Assembly (NCBI GenBank): GCA_903923395.1
Contig: CAIXXM010000057.1
Coordinates: 33,765-97,764 of the forward strand
Length of the DNA: 64,000 bases
DNA from: an uncultured Acidobacteriia bacterium
Lineage (GTDB): Bacteria > Acidobacteriota > Terriglobia > Bryobacterales > Bryobacteraceae
Direction: 5' to 3'
Of this stretch, positions 42,197 through 50,550 are shown piece after piece. Below the pieces are notes generated by a model. That model searched no databases. It had not been told where the DNA came from and was given only the letters and a program-made list of their open reading frames with translations. Position 1 is the first letter of the stretch. Each line of letters starts with the position of its first letter. A program made the position numbers and the translations under genes.

Positions 42197-42952
42197 TCAG
42201 AGAAATCTGATTTGGTAGTGACCATTCCCCCAAACCGTCTTCCGTCCCACCCCGGTATACTGTCCCGCATAGAGGATTGGATACAGTTCGCTGAACTCAC
42301 CGCTGTACACGATGGTGCCTGTGAAACCACCAAGTGGGTGAATTCGGCCATTTGAAGCGCTGCGGCGGAAGATCTCCACTTGTTGCAGATCGCAGGACTC
42401 AGTCGAAACCCCGGATGCAAGTTCCCCCAGTGCGCGGAAATCAATCTCCAGCGGACCGGGCCCATAGGTCGCGCGCAAGGTGCTGACCCTGTCCCGCGCC
42501 CGGGCAAACAGCGTAGCGAAGCTGGGTGGAAAGGTTCGCAGATCCGTGGGTGAAAGGAAGTCGATGGTTAAAAACTTTGTTTTCAGGGGACTGGGGGTGA
42601 GATCCAAGACCATGGGTTGCACCTCCCAGGCGCTGGGACACCAGGCACGGACAATGCGATCGGCGCTTGAATCAAAGACGTTCAGCTCAAAACGCTTTGG
42701 ATTCGCCCCCCGCAACACAAAGGGCCGCAGAGGATCACGAAGACCGCTTGGAGCCTCCGTATCCCGCGGTGGATCAAAGATCCGGCCATAATCACAACCG
42801 AGCCTTGGACACGCCTTGGGGTTCTCGCAATCACAGAAACGCCGCAGTGCCGCGCCCAGATTTCCCCGCAGAAAATTCGCGGGGTTGTCCCGGACGGGGA
42901 AATGGTCAAACTGGAGCTTGAGAATCTGGAACGGGAAGGTCAATGCTTCCAA
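42197..42952 (-). CDS. cas6: Solitary Cas6-type CRISPR RNA endoribonuclease (RAMP)
   Basis: 251 residues. The N-terminal RAMP fold includes FPFQILKLQF and the FLRGNLGAALRRFC helix. A Cys cluster (Cys40, Cys42, Cys48, Cys53, then YGRIFDP) is typical of Cas6 proteins of the PF10040 type. The C-terminal half has LTPSPLKTKF and ends LYPILYAGQYTGVGRKTVWGNGHYQI, the glycine-rich RAMP loop. Cas6 cuts pre-crRNA in the repeats. The start is TTG, directly after an in-frame TAA. No other cas gene and no repeat array are present in the window. Confidence 0.83.
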   Translation of the reverse strand: MEALTFPFQILKLQFDHFPVRDNPANFLRGNLGAALRRFCDCENPKACPRLGCDYGRIFDPPRDTEAPSGLRDPLRPFVLRGANPKRFELNVFDSSADRIVRAWCPSAWEVQPMVLDLTPSPLKTKFLTIDFLSPTDLRTFPPSFATLFARARDRVSTLRATYGPGPLEIDFRALGELASGVSTESCDLQQVEIFRRSASNGRIHPLGGFTGTIVYSGEFSELYPILYAGQYTGVGRKTVWGNGHYQIRFL

Positions 42953-43110
42953 TTATGAACCGGGCTCAAGGCGGCGAGAGAGGATTTTGGTGGGTCGAAA
43001 GAGGTTTGCTAGAGGAAGAACAGGTGGGAGGAGTGGTTGTTGAAGGTTTTTTCGCCGTTACTTGAGCCCTGCATCGTTAACACGCTCTTTCCTAAAGCAA
43101 CTCGCATGCC

Positions 43111-43158
43111 AAAGAAAAAAAGCCGCTGCAAGTGCCTCGTATTGGCACTACAGCGGCT
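43111..43158 (-). terminator. Rho-independent terminator of the TolC-family gene
   Basis: On the minus transcript the arms (43144-43158 and 43121-43136) pair over 14 bp with a small internal loop and a seven-base apical loop, followed at once by six or seven U residues (43120-43114). It lies 65 bases after the efflux gene's stop. This is the clearest intrinsic terminator in the window. Confidence 0.85.
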
Positions 43159-43222
43159 GATTGCGCACCTTTCGATACCAGATCGGAACGTGGCCGTCCC
43201 AAACTGGAACCCAAAACGGAAC

Positions 43223-45145
43223 CTACTTCTGCGGAACAGGGGTGGGCGGCGTCGAGATCTTCCCCTGGAACGCTTCCTGCACGGACACTTTGTTATTCGC
43301 AAGAGTGTTCCCCGTGGCACGATCCAGTTCAACCTTGGCCTTCACATAGTTCGCCAGTGCCGTCACCTCAGCGGATTGCGCTGTTGCAAGATCGCGCTGC
43401 ACCAGGATCACGTTGTAGATCGTGGAAACGCCCAGCGTCAGTTTCTTCTGTTCAGCATCGAGGGTCAACTCCTGCAGCTTCCGGCCCTTCTGCGCCGAGG
43501 CGAGCACCGCGCGTGACTGCTGCAGTCCGATCAAGGCATTCTGCACTTCCACCCGGATCTGCGCCTCTTGCTTCCGCAACGCAATCTCATTCTGGCGGAG
43601 CGTCAACTGATCGAGCACATACCCGGCTTGTGCGGAACGGTTCCGCAAAGGCAGGCTGAGCGTGATGCCAGCCGCATAGTCCGGGAAGTTGCGGGCGAAC
43701 AATTGCCCCAGCAATGAGGCATAACCGCCCGTGAAATACGAATCACCGGACCGGCGCACAAACGTTGTTCCGGCGGGAATCGGAAGATCATTATTGATGC
43801 CGGTGAGACCGTTATCATTCATGCTGGCGGTGAGCTGCAGCGTGGGAAACAACTGGTTCTTCGAACCACGCAGGTTGATTTGAGCATTCGCCACCGTGAT
43901 GCGCGCACTGGCGACTTCAGGCCGCGAAGACATTGCCTGCGAAAAGAGATCCTGCATCGGCAACACCTGATCGGTTGCAGGGATATCGATGGGATCCGTG
44001 GGAACGATGTGCGCGCTCAGCATTTCAGGCGTCGCGGGAGTGCCATGCGTCAGATAATTCTTGATCACCGTCTCCTGCTGCAGCACGCGCGTTTGAGAGA
44101 GAATCAGATCCTGCTCCGACGCCGCAACCGCCGCTTCCGCCTGGACAATCGCAATCGGTGCCAGAGTGCCAACTTCCACCTGCCGCTTGTTGTCGTTATA
44201 CAGCTTCTGGTTGGTTTCGAGAGCTTGCTTCTTTGCCTTCACATCGTCGTTGAAAGCCACCAGATCCCAGTACAGGTTCTGGATGCCGGTCACCGTCGTG
44301 ATCACCTGTTGCTTAAAGGTCAGATCCGCGCCTTCCACGTTGTTCCGCGCGATCTCGATATTGCGGTTGTTCACGGAGCGGCCGAAGCCCTGCAACAAGT
44401 TCTGCGTAATGCGGAAGGTAAAGCTCGCCGTGCGGGCCGGGTTGAAGATGTCCGTATAGCTGTTGTCCCGGCGGATCAAGTCCGTGTAACCGACCGTGAC
44501 GTTTGTGCCGGTGGAAAAGCCCTGGGAAAGACTAAACGTGCCATTCTTGGACCCCACAACGGAAGCCAGATTGCCGGCGACGACCGAATTCGAGGAGAGC
44601 GTCGTGGTGTGGCTGAAGTTGGAGGTCACGCTCATCGTCGGGTCATAGTTCGGAATACTGGTGCCCGTCTGCTGCACCACCGTTCCAGTGGATGAGGAAG
44701 TGGTCGCGGCGGTTGTGGTGGTCGAAGTGGACGTTGTGCCAGTCGTCGCGCTGGAAGGCGCTGCGGCTACGGCCGGAGTCGTACCCCGCACCGCTCCGCC
44801 CGCTTGGGCCAGCAGAACACTGGCGCGGGCAATGGAAGCGCCCAGCCTTTGGTTCTGGACGTCGATGTTGTTCTCAAGGGCGAGCGCAATCGCATCCCGG
44901 AGAGACAGGTAAATATTGCCTCCCTTGATCAACTGCTCCAATCGGGTGGAGTCAGCATAATCGTTCTTGGGAACGTTGACAGGGCGGTAGTTGTGTTTGA
45001 AGTCCCACCATTTGGGATTGGTTCGCAACTCCACGGCGGAATAGCTCTGGCTGCCCGCGGGCGTCTGAGCGGATAAGGAACTGGCCGAGGGCAGAAGAAG
45101 AAGCAACACACACCCGGGGCAAAGGACATTCTGAAGACGGCGCAT
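43223..45145 (-). CDS. TolC-family outer membrane efflux/secretion channel
   Basis: 640 residues, longer than TolC (about 490). It has a signal peptide (to about 27) and a DAIALALENNIDVQNQRLGASIARA segment that opens the first OEP repeat. A Ser/Thr-rich low-complexity linker (about 145-170) follows, then a second repeat with EVASARITVANAQINLRGSKNQLFPTLQL. The remaining helices contain SQTRVLQQETVI and LRKQEAQIRVEVQNALIGLQQSRAVL. It should form a trimeric outer-membrane barrel. No inner-membrane pump or adaptor gene is adjacent, so its partner is unknown. A strong terminator follows it. Confidence 0.88.
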   Translation of the reverse strand: MRRLQNVLCPGCVLLLLLPSASSLSAQTPAGSQSYSAVELRTNPKWWDFKHNYRPVNVPKNDYADSTRLEQLIKGGNIYLSLRDAIALALENNIDVQNQRLGASIARASVLLAQAGGAVRGTTPAVAAAPSSATTGTTSTSTTTTAATTSSSTGTVVQQTGTSIPNYDPTMSVTSNFSHTTTLSSNSVVAGNLASVVGSKNGTFSLSQGFSTGTNVTVGYTDLIRRDNSYTDIFNPARTASFTFRITQNLLQGFGRSVNNRNIEIARNNVEGADLTFKQQVITTVTGIQNLYWDLVAFNDDVKAKKQALETNQKLYNDNKRQVEVGTLAPIAIVQAEAAVAASEQDLILSQTRVLQQETVIKNYLTHGTPATPEMLSAHIVPTDPIDIPATDQVLPMQDLFSQAMSSRPEVASARITVANAQINLRGSKNQLFPTLQLTASMNDNGLTGINNDLPIPAGTTFVRRSGDSYFTGGYASLLGQLFARNFPDYAAGITLSLPLRNRSAQAGYVLDQLTLRQNEIALRKQEAQIRVEVQNALIGLQQSRAVLASAQKGRKLQELTLDAEQKKLTLGVSTIYNVILVQRDLATAQSAEVTALANYVKAKVELDRATGNTLANNKVSVQEAFQGKISTPPTPVPQK

Positions 45146-45273
45146 GAAAAAAGGGTTCCTCTGGAATACGCCTGCGGCGGTGCGGATGTTACCCGCCCGT
45201 TCAGATCAGGCAAGATTACAAGCGGTCGGCCTACCCAGCCAAGTGCCGCGGAAAGTTCATCCTTGATGGTATA

Positions 45274-45876
45274 TTGCCGAATGTGACACCGCAACCCGGT
45301 TCTGTTCTGGATCTTTTTCAAAATACAGGGGCATACCTCAAAGGGCACTTCCGCTTGACCAGCGGGCTGCACAGCGGGGAGTACCTGCAATCCGCTCTCG
45401 TTCTCCAGCATCCCCAACATGCCGAGCGCATGGGACGGGAGTTGGCCGCGAAAATTTCCGGCCTGGCTGGCGAGGGCCGCATAGATTTCGTGATTTCTCC
45501 CGCGCTGGGCGGCCTGATTATCGGCCACGAGGTCGCCCGTGCTCTCGGCGTACCGTTCCTGTTCACAGAGCGGGATGCCGACCGGAAGATGAGCCTCCGC
45601 CGCGGCTTCTCCATCCGTGAGGGTGCCCGCGCCGTGGTGATTGAAGACGTGATCACCACAGGCGGCAGCACACGGGAAGTGATCGATATCGTACGCGCTT
45701 ATGGTGCCGTGGCGATTGCCGCTGGCTCTGTCATTGACCGCAGCGGCGGTGCTGTTGATCTTGGGATTCCCAGAGCGGCACTGGAAACGCTGAAAGTCGT
45801 CTCCTACGACCCGGAACGCTGCCCCATGTGCGCGGCCGGAGAGCCGGTGGTGAAACCCGGCTCCCGTCCGGTATAA
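45274..45876 (+). CDS. pyrE: Orotate phosphoribosyltransferase
   Basis: 200 residues. GHFRLTSGLHSGEYLQSA is the OPRTase N-terminal motif, FLFTERDADRKMSLRRGF the flexible catalytic loop, and VVIEDVITTGGSTREVI the PRPP-binding motif. The enzyme makes orotidine 5'-phosphate for pyrimidine synthesis. The end (CPMCAAGEPVVKPGSRP) is common in this branch of PyrE. The start is a TTG at 45274; a GTG at 45283 is also possible. It stands alone between minus-strand genes. Confidence 0.93.
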   Translation: MPNVTPQPGSVLDLFQNTGAYLKGHFRLTSGLHSGEYLQSALVLQHPQHAERMGRELAAKISGLAGEGRIDFVISPALGGLIIGHEVARALGVPFLFTERDADRKMSLRRGFSIREGARAVVIEDVITTGGSTREVIDIVRAYGAVAIAAGSVIDRSGGAVDLGIPRAALETLKVVSYDPERCPMCAAGEPVVKPGSRPV

Positions 45877-45879
45877 AGA

Positions 45880-48630
45880 CTACGGCGCGGGCCGCGAATG
45901 CGCCGGTCCGCGGAACACAGCATTCAGGAAAAGAACGTTCATCCCGTCCAGATAAGCGCGGAAGTTTGGATCAGAAGCGAAGCCGATGACCATGCCGCGC
46001 CCGGTCGGTGCGACCATCATCAAGGGTTTGCGCGCTAGCTGTTTCTTGTTCTCATCCCACATGTAGCCGGACGCGAGCACCTGCTCGTACGCCTCATAGG
46101 TGACGGCGTTCACGCCCTTGTTGACAGTCAAAGGTGAATAAATGCTGCGACCGGTGTACATGGCATAAAGTGAAGCGGGTACGCCCACGGTTGCCCAATA
46201 TTCCTGATCGACCTTCGCCTTCACAATGGCACCGGGCACTGTGTCTGGTGGTTCGGCGGGAGGCAGAATAGCTTTCGAATAATCAACATCCGTGGACAAT
46301 ACCTTGCCGCCGGAAGCAGGTGCCGGACCAGCAGGCGCGCCCGCTGCACCACCGCCCGCTGCACCACCGCCCCCTGCACCACCGCCGCCGCCACCGCCCC
46401 GGGGAGTATCGGCAACACCCAGAGCTTTTGTTTCCACCGCAGTCCCCAGCAGACCGGTGCGGGAATCCGCCAGGAAACCGAGGCCACCCTCAATGCCGAT
46501 CACCGTCCCGCCATTTTCCACGAACCTCTTGATGTTCTCAATGCCACCCGCACCCAGCGTTGTCGCATAGCTCCCGTCGCCGCGGCCGGCATCAGGCAGG
46601 ATGAGAACGTTGAACTTGCTCAAATCCGCACCCGCCAGAACGGACGTTCGAATTGGAGTGGTGGGGTAACCGAACTGCCTTTCGAGGACGAACCGGGCCG
46701 CACCCGCGGAACCGGCGGCTGTGGGCGCATCCCAGGCAATGGCAATCTCGGGCTTCCGCATCAACTGCACGGACTGGCTGCCGAAGTTGGGGCCTTCCTC
46801 GGTCCAGCCTGAAGCCACCGCGACCACTTCCGCTCCAGTCGATTCCGCCAGTTTCACCACGCGGTCATGCACGGAAGCATCATTATCCCGGAGCTTGACG
46901 ATCAGCGTGCCACCCGGGAACTTGCGGCCGGAGTTGGTAAAGCTCTCATCGGCACTCCACACTCGAATGCCCTGCCGCACGGCACCAGCCAGGAAACGGC
47001 CGGCCGCCTGCGTGCCCCATGGCACCAGATAAGCCACGGAAGCCTTGCCTCCCGATACCGACCCAGCCTCAATCATGGCCGGCTTCACCGCTGCAAAGTT
47101 GCCGGTCAGGGTTTCCGCCACGGGAATGGTTTCCACATTGAACAGATAAGGCAAAGACCAGGCGGTAATGTCATAAATCTGGTGGCGCAGACGGCGTGCG
47201 CGGCGGCGTTCCTGTTCCTTGAGGAACTTCTCTTCAAAGGGAGTCTGCGGATCCAGCAGCGTGTGGATCAAGCGCTGCTGCGGCTGCGAAAGGCTGATAG
47301 CATACGTGCCCACCGGGTAATCCTTGCCGCCGGCCTTGAAGGCCGACTTCGCCTGCCGCACCTCAATCCCATGACCGGAAAGAATGGCGGCCAGCTTGGT
47401 CGTCGCCGAGGGATCATGGCCGGGCGGGAGTAAGTACTCGCGGATCGCATCCTTCGCGCCATCCTGAATGCCGCTCAGACGGTAGTTATACAAGTCACCA
47501 TTGAACTTCGCCTTGTTATCAGCGGCGGCTTCCAGTGTCGAAATGGAAGACACGAAGTGGTGCCGGACCGTATCCCGGTAAGGCATGAGCGAGCCATCTG
47601 ACTTCCGGACAATCAATCCCCGGGCAGAGGCCTGTTCATAGGTTGCGGCCACACCACCGTAGTACATCGGCCAGCTTGCGCCATAACCCGGATACCAGTT
47701 GTCATACGTATCCCGCGTGAAGTAATCAAAGCCGAACTGGTCGAAGTACTTCGCATTGTTCTTGCCGATGATTTCCACGGTCTTCTTTAGATCGGAAGGC
47801 AGGAAGGGGTTGTACGGGTCGGCTTCCGGCGTGAAGTAGTAGGTGGAATCACTCCCCATTTCATGCAGGTCAATGGCGATGACCGGCATCCAGTCCCCCA
47901 GCATCTTCAAGCGCCCCTGCGACTCCGGTTGCGTTCCGGTCAGCCAGTCGCGGTTGAGGTCAAAGAAGTAGTGATTCGTGCGCCCGCCGGGCCAGGGTTC
48001 TGTATGCTCGGCGGAAACCTGACTTACGTTCGGTTCCAGTCCAACAGTTTGCTCGAAGAAGTGGACAAACCGGTCACGGCCGTCAGGATTCTGCGAAGGG
48101 TCGAGCAGCAAAATGTCGTTCTTCAGGATCTTATCGACGATCGGGTCATTCTGCGCGGCCAGCAGATGATAGGCCGTGACCAGGGCGGCGTCTGAGGAGG
48201 AAATCTCATTCCCGTGCACCCCGTAGCCAAGCCAAACAATCGCGGGCATCGTTGCCGCCAGCCGCTGCGCATCGGCTGGCTTGGTCACCTTCGGGTCGGC
48301 AAACTTCTTCCACGTCGATTTGATCTCATCGATCCGCCGCATGTTTGCGTCTGAGCCAATCACCGCGTAGACCAGCTTCCGGCCTTCCCACGTCTCGGCA
48401 TAGGTATAGAGCTTCAAGCGGGGCGAAGCCTTGGCCAGGGCTTCCAGGTAAGTGACCAAACCGGTGTAGGGTGTAATGCGCTGCCCTGGCTCGTAACCGA
48501 GCACCTGCTTTACCGTTGGAATCGCTGGATTATAGGTAGTCTTGGGCCAGAAATCGCCGCTTTCCTGGGAGAACAGGCAGGGCGAACTGACCACAGAGAG
48601 GAGGATGAGAAGGGACTTCGAAAAACGCAT
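45880..48630 (-). CDS. Secreted M14-family zinc carboxypeptidase with amidotransferase-like domain
   Basis: 916 residues with a signal peptide (1-22). The M14 domain spans about 45-340. The zinc motif HGNE is in WLGYGVHGNEISSSDAA, the substrate-binding Asn-Arg in DPSQNPDGRDR and the third ligand in AIDLHEMGSDSTYYF. A class-I amidotransferase-like domain follows at about 620-740 (VLILPDAGRGDG ... FVENGGTVIGIEGG). It is broken by a Gly/Ala/Pro linker encoded by near-identical short repeats (46318-46402). I start at the ATG at 48630, where the signal peptide begins. A 9-bp hairpin sits directly before that ATG. It likely degrades external peptides. Confidence 0.87.
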   Translation of the reverse strand: MRFSKSLLILLSVVSSPCLFSQESGDFWPKTTYNPAIPTVKQVLGYEPGQRITPYTGLVTYLEALAKASPRLKLYTYAETWEGRKLVYAVIGSDANMRRIDEIKSTWKKFADPKVTKPADAQRLAATMPAIVWLGYGVHGNEISSSDAALVTAYHLLAAQNDPIVDKILKNDILLLDPSQNPDGRDRFVHFFEQTVGLEPNVSQVSAEHTEPWPGGRTNHYFFDLNRDWLTGTQPESQGRLKMLGDWMPVIAIDLHEMGSDSTYYFTPEADPYNPFLPSDLKKTVEIIGKNNAKYFDQFGFDYFTRDTYDNWYPGYGASWPMYYGGVAATYEQASARGLIVRKSDGSLMPYRDTVRHHFVSSISTLEAAADNKAKFNGDLYNYRLSGIQDGAKDAIREYLLPPGHDPSATTKLAAILSGHGIEVRQAKSAFKAGGKDYPVGTYAISLSQPQQRLIHTLLDPQTPFEEKFLKEQERRRARRLRHQIYDITAWSLPYLFNVETIPVAETLTGNFAAVKPAMIEAGSVSGGKASVAYLVPWGTQAAGRFLAGAVRQGIRVWSADESFTNSGRKFPGGTLIVKLRDNDASVHDRVVKLAESTGAEVVAVASGWTEEGPNFGSQSVQLMRKPEIAIAWDAPTAAGSAGAARFVLERQFGYPTTPIRTSVLAGADLSKFNVLILPDAGRGDGSYATTLGAGGIENIKRFVENGGTVIGIEGGLGFLADSRTGLLGTAVETKALGVADTPRGGGGGGGAGGGGAAGGGAAGAPAGPAPASGGKVLSTDVDYSKAILPPAEPPDTVPGAIVKAKVDQEYWATVGVPASLYAMYTGRSIYSPLTVNKGVNAVTYEAYEQVLASGYMWDENKKQLARKPLMMVAPTGRGMVIGFASDPNFRAYLDGMNVLFLNAVFRGPAHSRPAP
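46318..46402 (-). repeat. Short in-frame repeats encoding a Gly/Ala/Pro-rich linker
   Basis: GCACCACCGCC-type units recur at about 15-base spacing and then pass into CCG triplets. On the minus strand they encode a Gly-rich stretch followed by Ala/Gly/Pro. This is slippage-prone DNA inside the M14 gene, likely to vary in length between strains. Confidence 0.6.
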
Positions 48631-48661
48631 AGGGGAATCCGCCACTTTAGCAGATTCCCCT
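48631..48661 (-). promoter_or_regulatory. 9-bp inverted repeat abutting the M14 peptidase start codon
   Basis: AGGGGAATC (48631-48639) and GATTCCCCT (48653-48661) are exact reverse complements with a 13-base loop. The 3' arm of the leader hairpin ends at the base before the ATG at 48630, so folding would hide any ribosome-binding sequence. Confidence 0.5.
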
Positions 48662-48681
48662 GTAAGGAAAAAAAGGAGATG

Positions 48682-49050
48682 TTATTGGGTGAGAGTTGTT
48701 TGCGGCGTGGCGGACATCATGGAAACCTGCTCCAATTCGCCCGGCCGGACGAATGAGTAGCGCTCCATGGTCACCGCAATTTCAAAGGGAGCTTCCGTCG
48801 CGGGCTTCTTGCTGCGGAGGACTTTGCCGAGGCAACGGATCCGCACCGGAGGATTCGACCCGGAAAGCGTGATCACGTACTCGATTCGTCCACCCGGCTC
48901 GATGGCGTTCGTGGATAGAAAACACACGCCGCCAGAGCTGATGTCCCGAGTCTGCTCCGTTCGACGGAGTCTATTCTCCCCAAGCTGGAGGATTTCCAGA
49001 GGGAGCTGCATTTTGTACCGCTGTGCTTTTCTCTGTTCCAATGTTTCCAC
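48682..49050 (-). CDS. PilZ-domain protein
   Basis: 122 residues forming one PilZ domain. The N-terminal arginine motif appears as EQRKAQRYKMQLPLEI, the second motif as TRDISSGGVCFLS (D/NxSxxG), then strands with GRIEYVITL and RIRCLGKVLR. PilZ domains bind cyclic di-GMP; here the first motif keeps arginines but not the classical RxxxR exactly, so ligand binding is likely but not certain. An AT-rich stretch directly upstream may hold its promoter. Confidence 0.82.
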   Translation of the reverse strand: METLEQRKAQRYKMQLPLEILQLGENRLRRTEQTRDISSGGVCFLSTNAIEPGGRIEYVITLSGSNPPVRIRCLGKVLRSKKPATEAPFEIAVTMERYSFVRPGELEQVSMMSATPQTTLTQ

Positions 49051-49111
49051 TGTAGAGAAAAATATTTTTCATTGCAAGAGAGAGCGGTACAGTACTAATC
49101 AACGTTTTCTG

Positions 49112-49157
49112 TCGAAAGTATACGGAACGTAGTACAACCGTTCTGTATCACTTTCGA
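49112..49157. ncRNA. Long stem-loop (possible structured RNA or operator)
   Basis: TCGAAAGT (49112-49119) pairs with ACTTTCGA (49150-49157), and ATACGGAACG (49120-49129) with CGTTCTGTAT (49139-49148). A single bulged C (49149) lies between the two pairings, and the loop is nine bases. One pair is G-U on the plus strand and A-C on the minus strand, so plus-strand RNA folds better. No gene explains it. Whether it is transcribed is unknown. Confidence 0.4.
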
Positions 49158-49355
49158 GTAGTGTACCCGCAGTACTACCGTGGCTTCATTGCGGGGAGCG
49201 CGAACGCGGATGAGTCGCTCGGAAACAGCAGTAGAGGGGGAGGAACACACAGGCTTCTTCATGCCCAAGGTATACGGCACGAAGGGGCACTAGCTGGGGC
49301 AGCAACAACGCAACTAATTGAAAATAAAGGGAAGAAAACTTGGAATACGCAGTCA

Positions 49356-49385
49356 CCGGGGTTTCCAAAACATTGGAAACCCCGG
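49356..49385 (-). terminator. Perfect 12-bp hairpin after atpE
   Basis: CCGGGGTTTCCA (49356-49367) and TGGAAACCCCGG (49374-49385) pair perfectly around a six-base loop, 14 bases after the atpE stop. There is no immediate T-run on the minus strand. It probably ends or stabilises the 3' end of the atp message. Confidence 0.65.
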
Positions 49386-49399
49386 CCAACCGTCTGGAA

Positions 49400-49699
49400 C
49401 TACGACTTGATCAGAATGATGATGAAGGTGTAAAGCGCGAGGGATTCGATCAGTACTAGACCCAGAATCAACGCGAACCGGATGGCACCAGCGGCACCGG
49501 GGTTGCGCGCCATGGCTTCAGCAGCGCCCTTCACGGCGTTGCCCTGACCGAGAGCGCAGAGGCCGGAAGCGATGGCCATGCCGAGACCGGCGGCCAGCGG
49601 GGCCAGGTTGACTGCCGCGGAAGCGCTGCCATCAGCCGCGAACATCGGCAGAGCGCAGAACATCATTGCGAACAGCAAAAGGAAAAGCTTGGTCTTCAT
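49400..49699 (-). CDS. atpE: F0F1 ATP synthase subunit c
   Basis: 99 residues. An N-terminal signal-like hydrophobic segment (MKTKLFLLLFAMMFCALPMFA) precedes the two ring helices, separated by the polar loop ARNPGAAG. The ion-binding Glu is in the second helix (LGLVLIESLALYTF). The signal-like extension occurs in several phyla. The first helix (GLGMAIASGLCALGQGNAV) shows no clear Na+-type ligand set, so protons are the probable ion. AAGGAG lies about ten bases before the ATG. It follows atpB after a 113-base spacer with a GC-rich stem. Confidence 0.94.
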   Translation of the reverse strand: MKTKLFLLLFAMMFCALPMFAADGSASAAVNLAPLAAGLGMAIASGLCALGQGNAVKGAAEAMARNPGAAGAIRFALILGLVLIESLALYTFIIILIKS

Positions 49700-49812
49700 T
49701 TGGGTATTGCTCCTTGTTTCTTAAGAATCGTCGCCCGGAGGTGGTTGCGTTCCTGGCCTGGGGGCCGGAGGCCTCACACGTGCAACGGCATAATGCCACT
49801 ACAAAATAAACT

Positions 49813-50550
49813 CTAGTGCTCTTCGGCCACCGCGCCAGCCACGTACATCATGGTCAGCAGGACGAAGATGTAAGCCTGCAGGAATGACACGAAAACGTGC
49901 AGTCCCATGAAGATCGCCGGGGCGATCAGATACGTCATGCTCAGGAAGACCAGCGTCACCTGCTCGCCGGCATACATGTTGGCGAACAGACGGATCGTGA
50001 GCGACATCGGCCGCGCGATGTGGCTGATAATTTCGATGGGGATCATTAACGGCGCCATCGCGGGAATCGGTCCCATGAAGTGCTTCAGGTAATGACCCAA
50101 GCCCTGCTTCCGGATGCCGACGTAGTTGTAATAGAGGAACGCGATGATTGCGCAGCCACACGGAACAAACGGAGATTGCGTGGGGCTCACGAACATCGGG
50201 ATGATCCCGATCAGATTCGCCAGCAGCAGGAAGATGAAAAGCGTCTCGAACAGCGTCGTGTGCTTCTTGCCGTCGTGACCAATCTGGTCGTCTGACTGTC
50301 CAGCAATAAACGTGTGGATCAGTTCGAAAAGGTGCTGCAGCGTTCCGGGCTTCCGTACCGAAAGGGACGGACGGAGAACCGCCAGCAGCAGCATGATAAC
50401 TGCGACAACCGCAATCTGCATCACCACGAAGTCAGCCCAGGGCTCCTTCGGGTTTTCCGCAGTGAGGTGAAAAAGAGAGAGCAGCATGTTGCCGAATCCC
50501 GCAAGGTATTCGTTGAACAACTGCGTCAGCCAGGCTTCATGGGTGACCAT
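49813..50550 (-). CDS. atpB: F0F1 ATP synthase subunit a
   Basis: 245 residues with five to six helices. The key Arg is in PMSLTIRLFANMYAGEQV and the proton-path residues are in the last helices (FVSFLQAYIFVLLTMMYVAGA). LIGIIPMFVSPTQSP is the conserved early motif. It overlaps the upstream atpI-like gene by 14 bases. Subunit a forms the two half-channels against the c ring in the membrane. Confidence 0.95.
   Translation of the reverse strand: MVTHEAWLTQLFNEYLAGFGNMLLSLFHLTAENPKEPWADFVVMQIAVVAVIMLLLAVLRPSLSVRKPGTLQHLFELIHTFIAGQSDDQIGHDGKKHTTLFETLFIFLLLANLIGIIPMFVSPTQSPFVPCGCAIIAFLYYNYVGIRKQGLGHYLKHFMGPIPAMAPLMIPIEIISHIARPMSLTIRLFANMYAGEQVTLVFLSMTYLIAPAIFMGLHVFVSFLQAYIFVLLTMMYVAGAVAEEH

Larger units (their letters stand above)
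49051..49399. other. Longest non-coding gap (349 bases), with strong hairpins and a 40-base periodic motif
   Basis: No credible gene is seen on either strand. The gap holds an 18-bp interrupted stem-loop (49112-49157), three AGTAC(T/A)A motifs exactly 40 bases apart (49091, 49131, 49171) and a 12-bp perfect hairpin next to atpE (49356-49385). The stretch 49185-49320 shows nothing I can interpret. Confidence 0.55.

Noticed and set aside
42953..43222. Possible CRISPR array next to the Cas6-type gene.
   Set aside because: No regularly spaced direct repeats; the only strong repeat is the TolC terminator stem.
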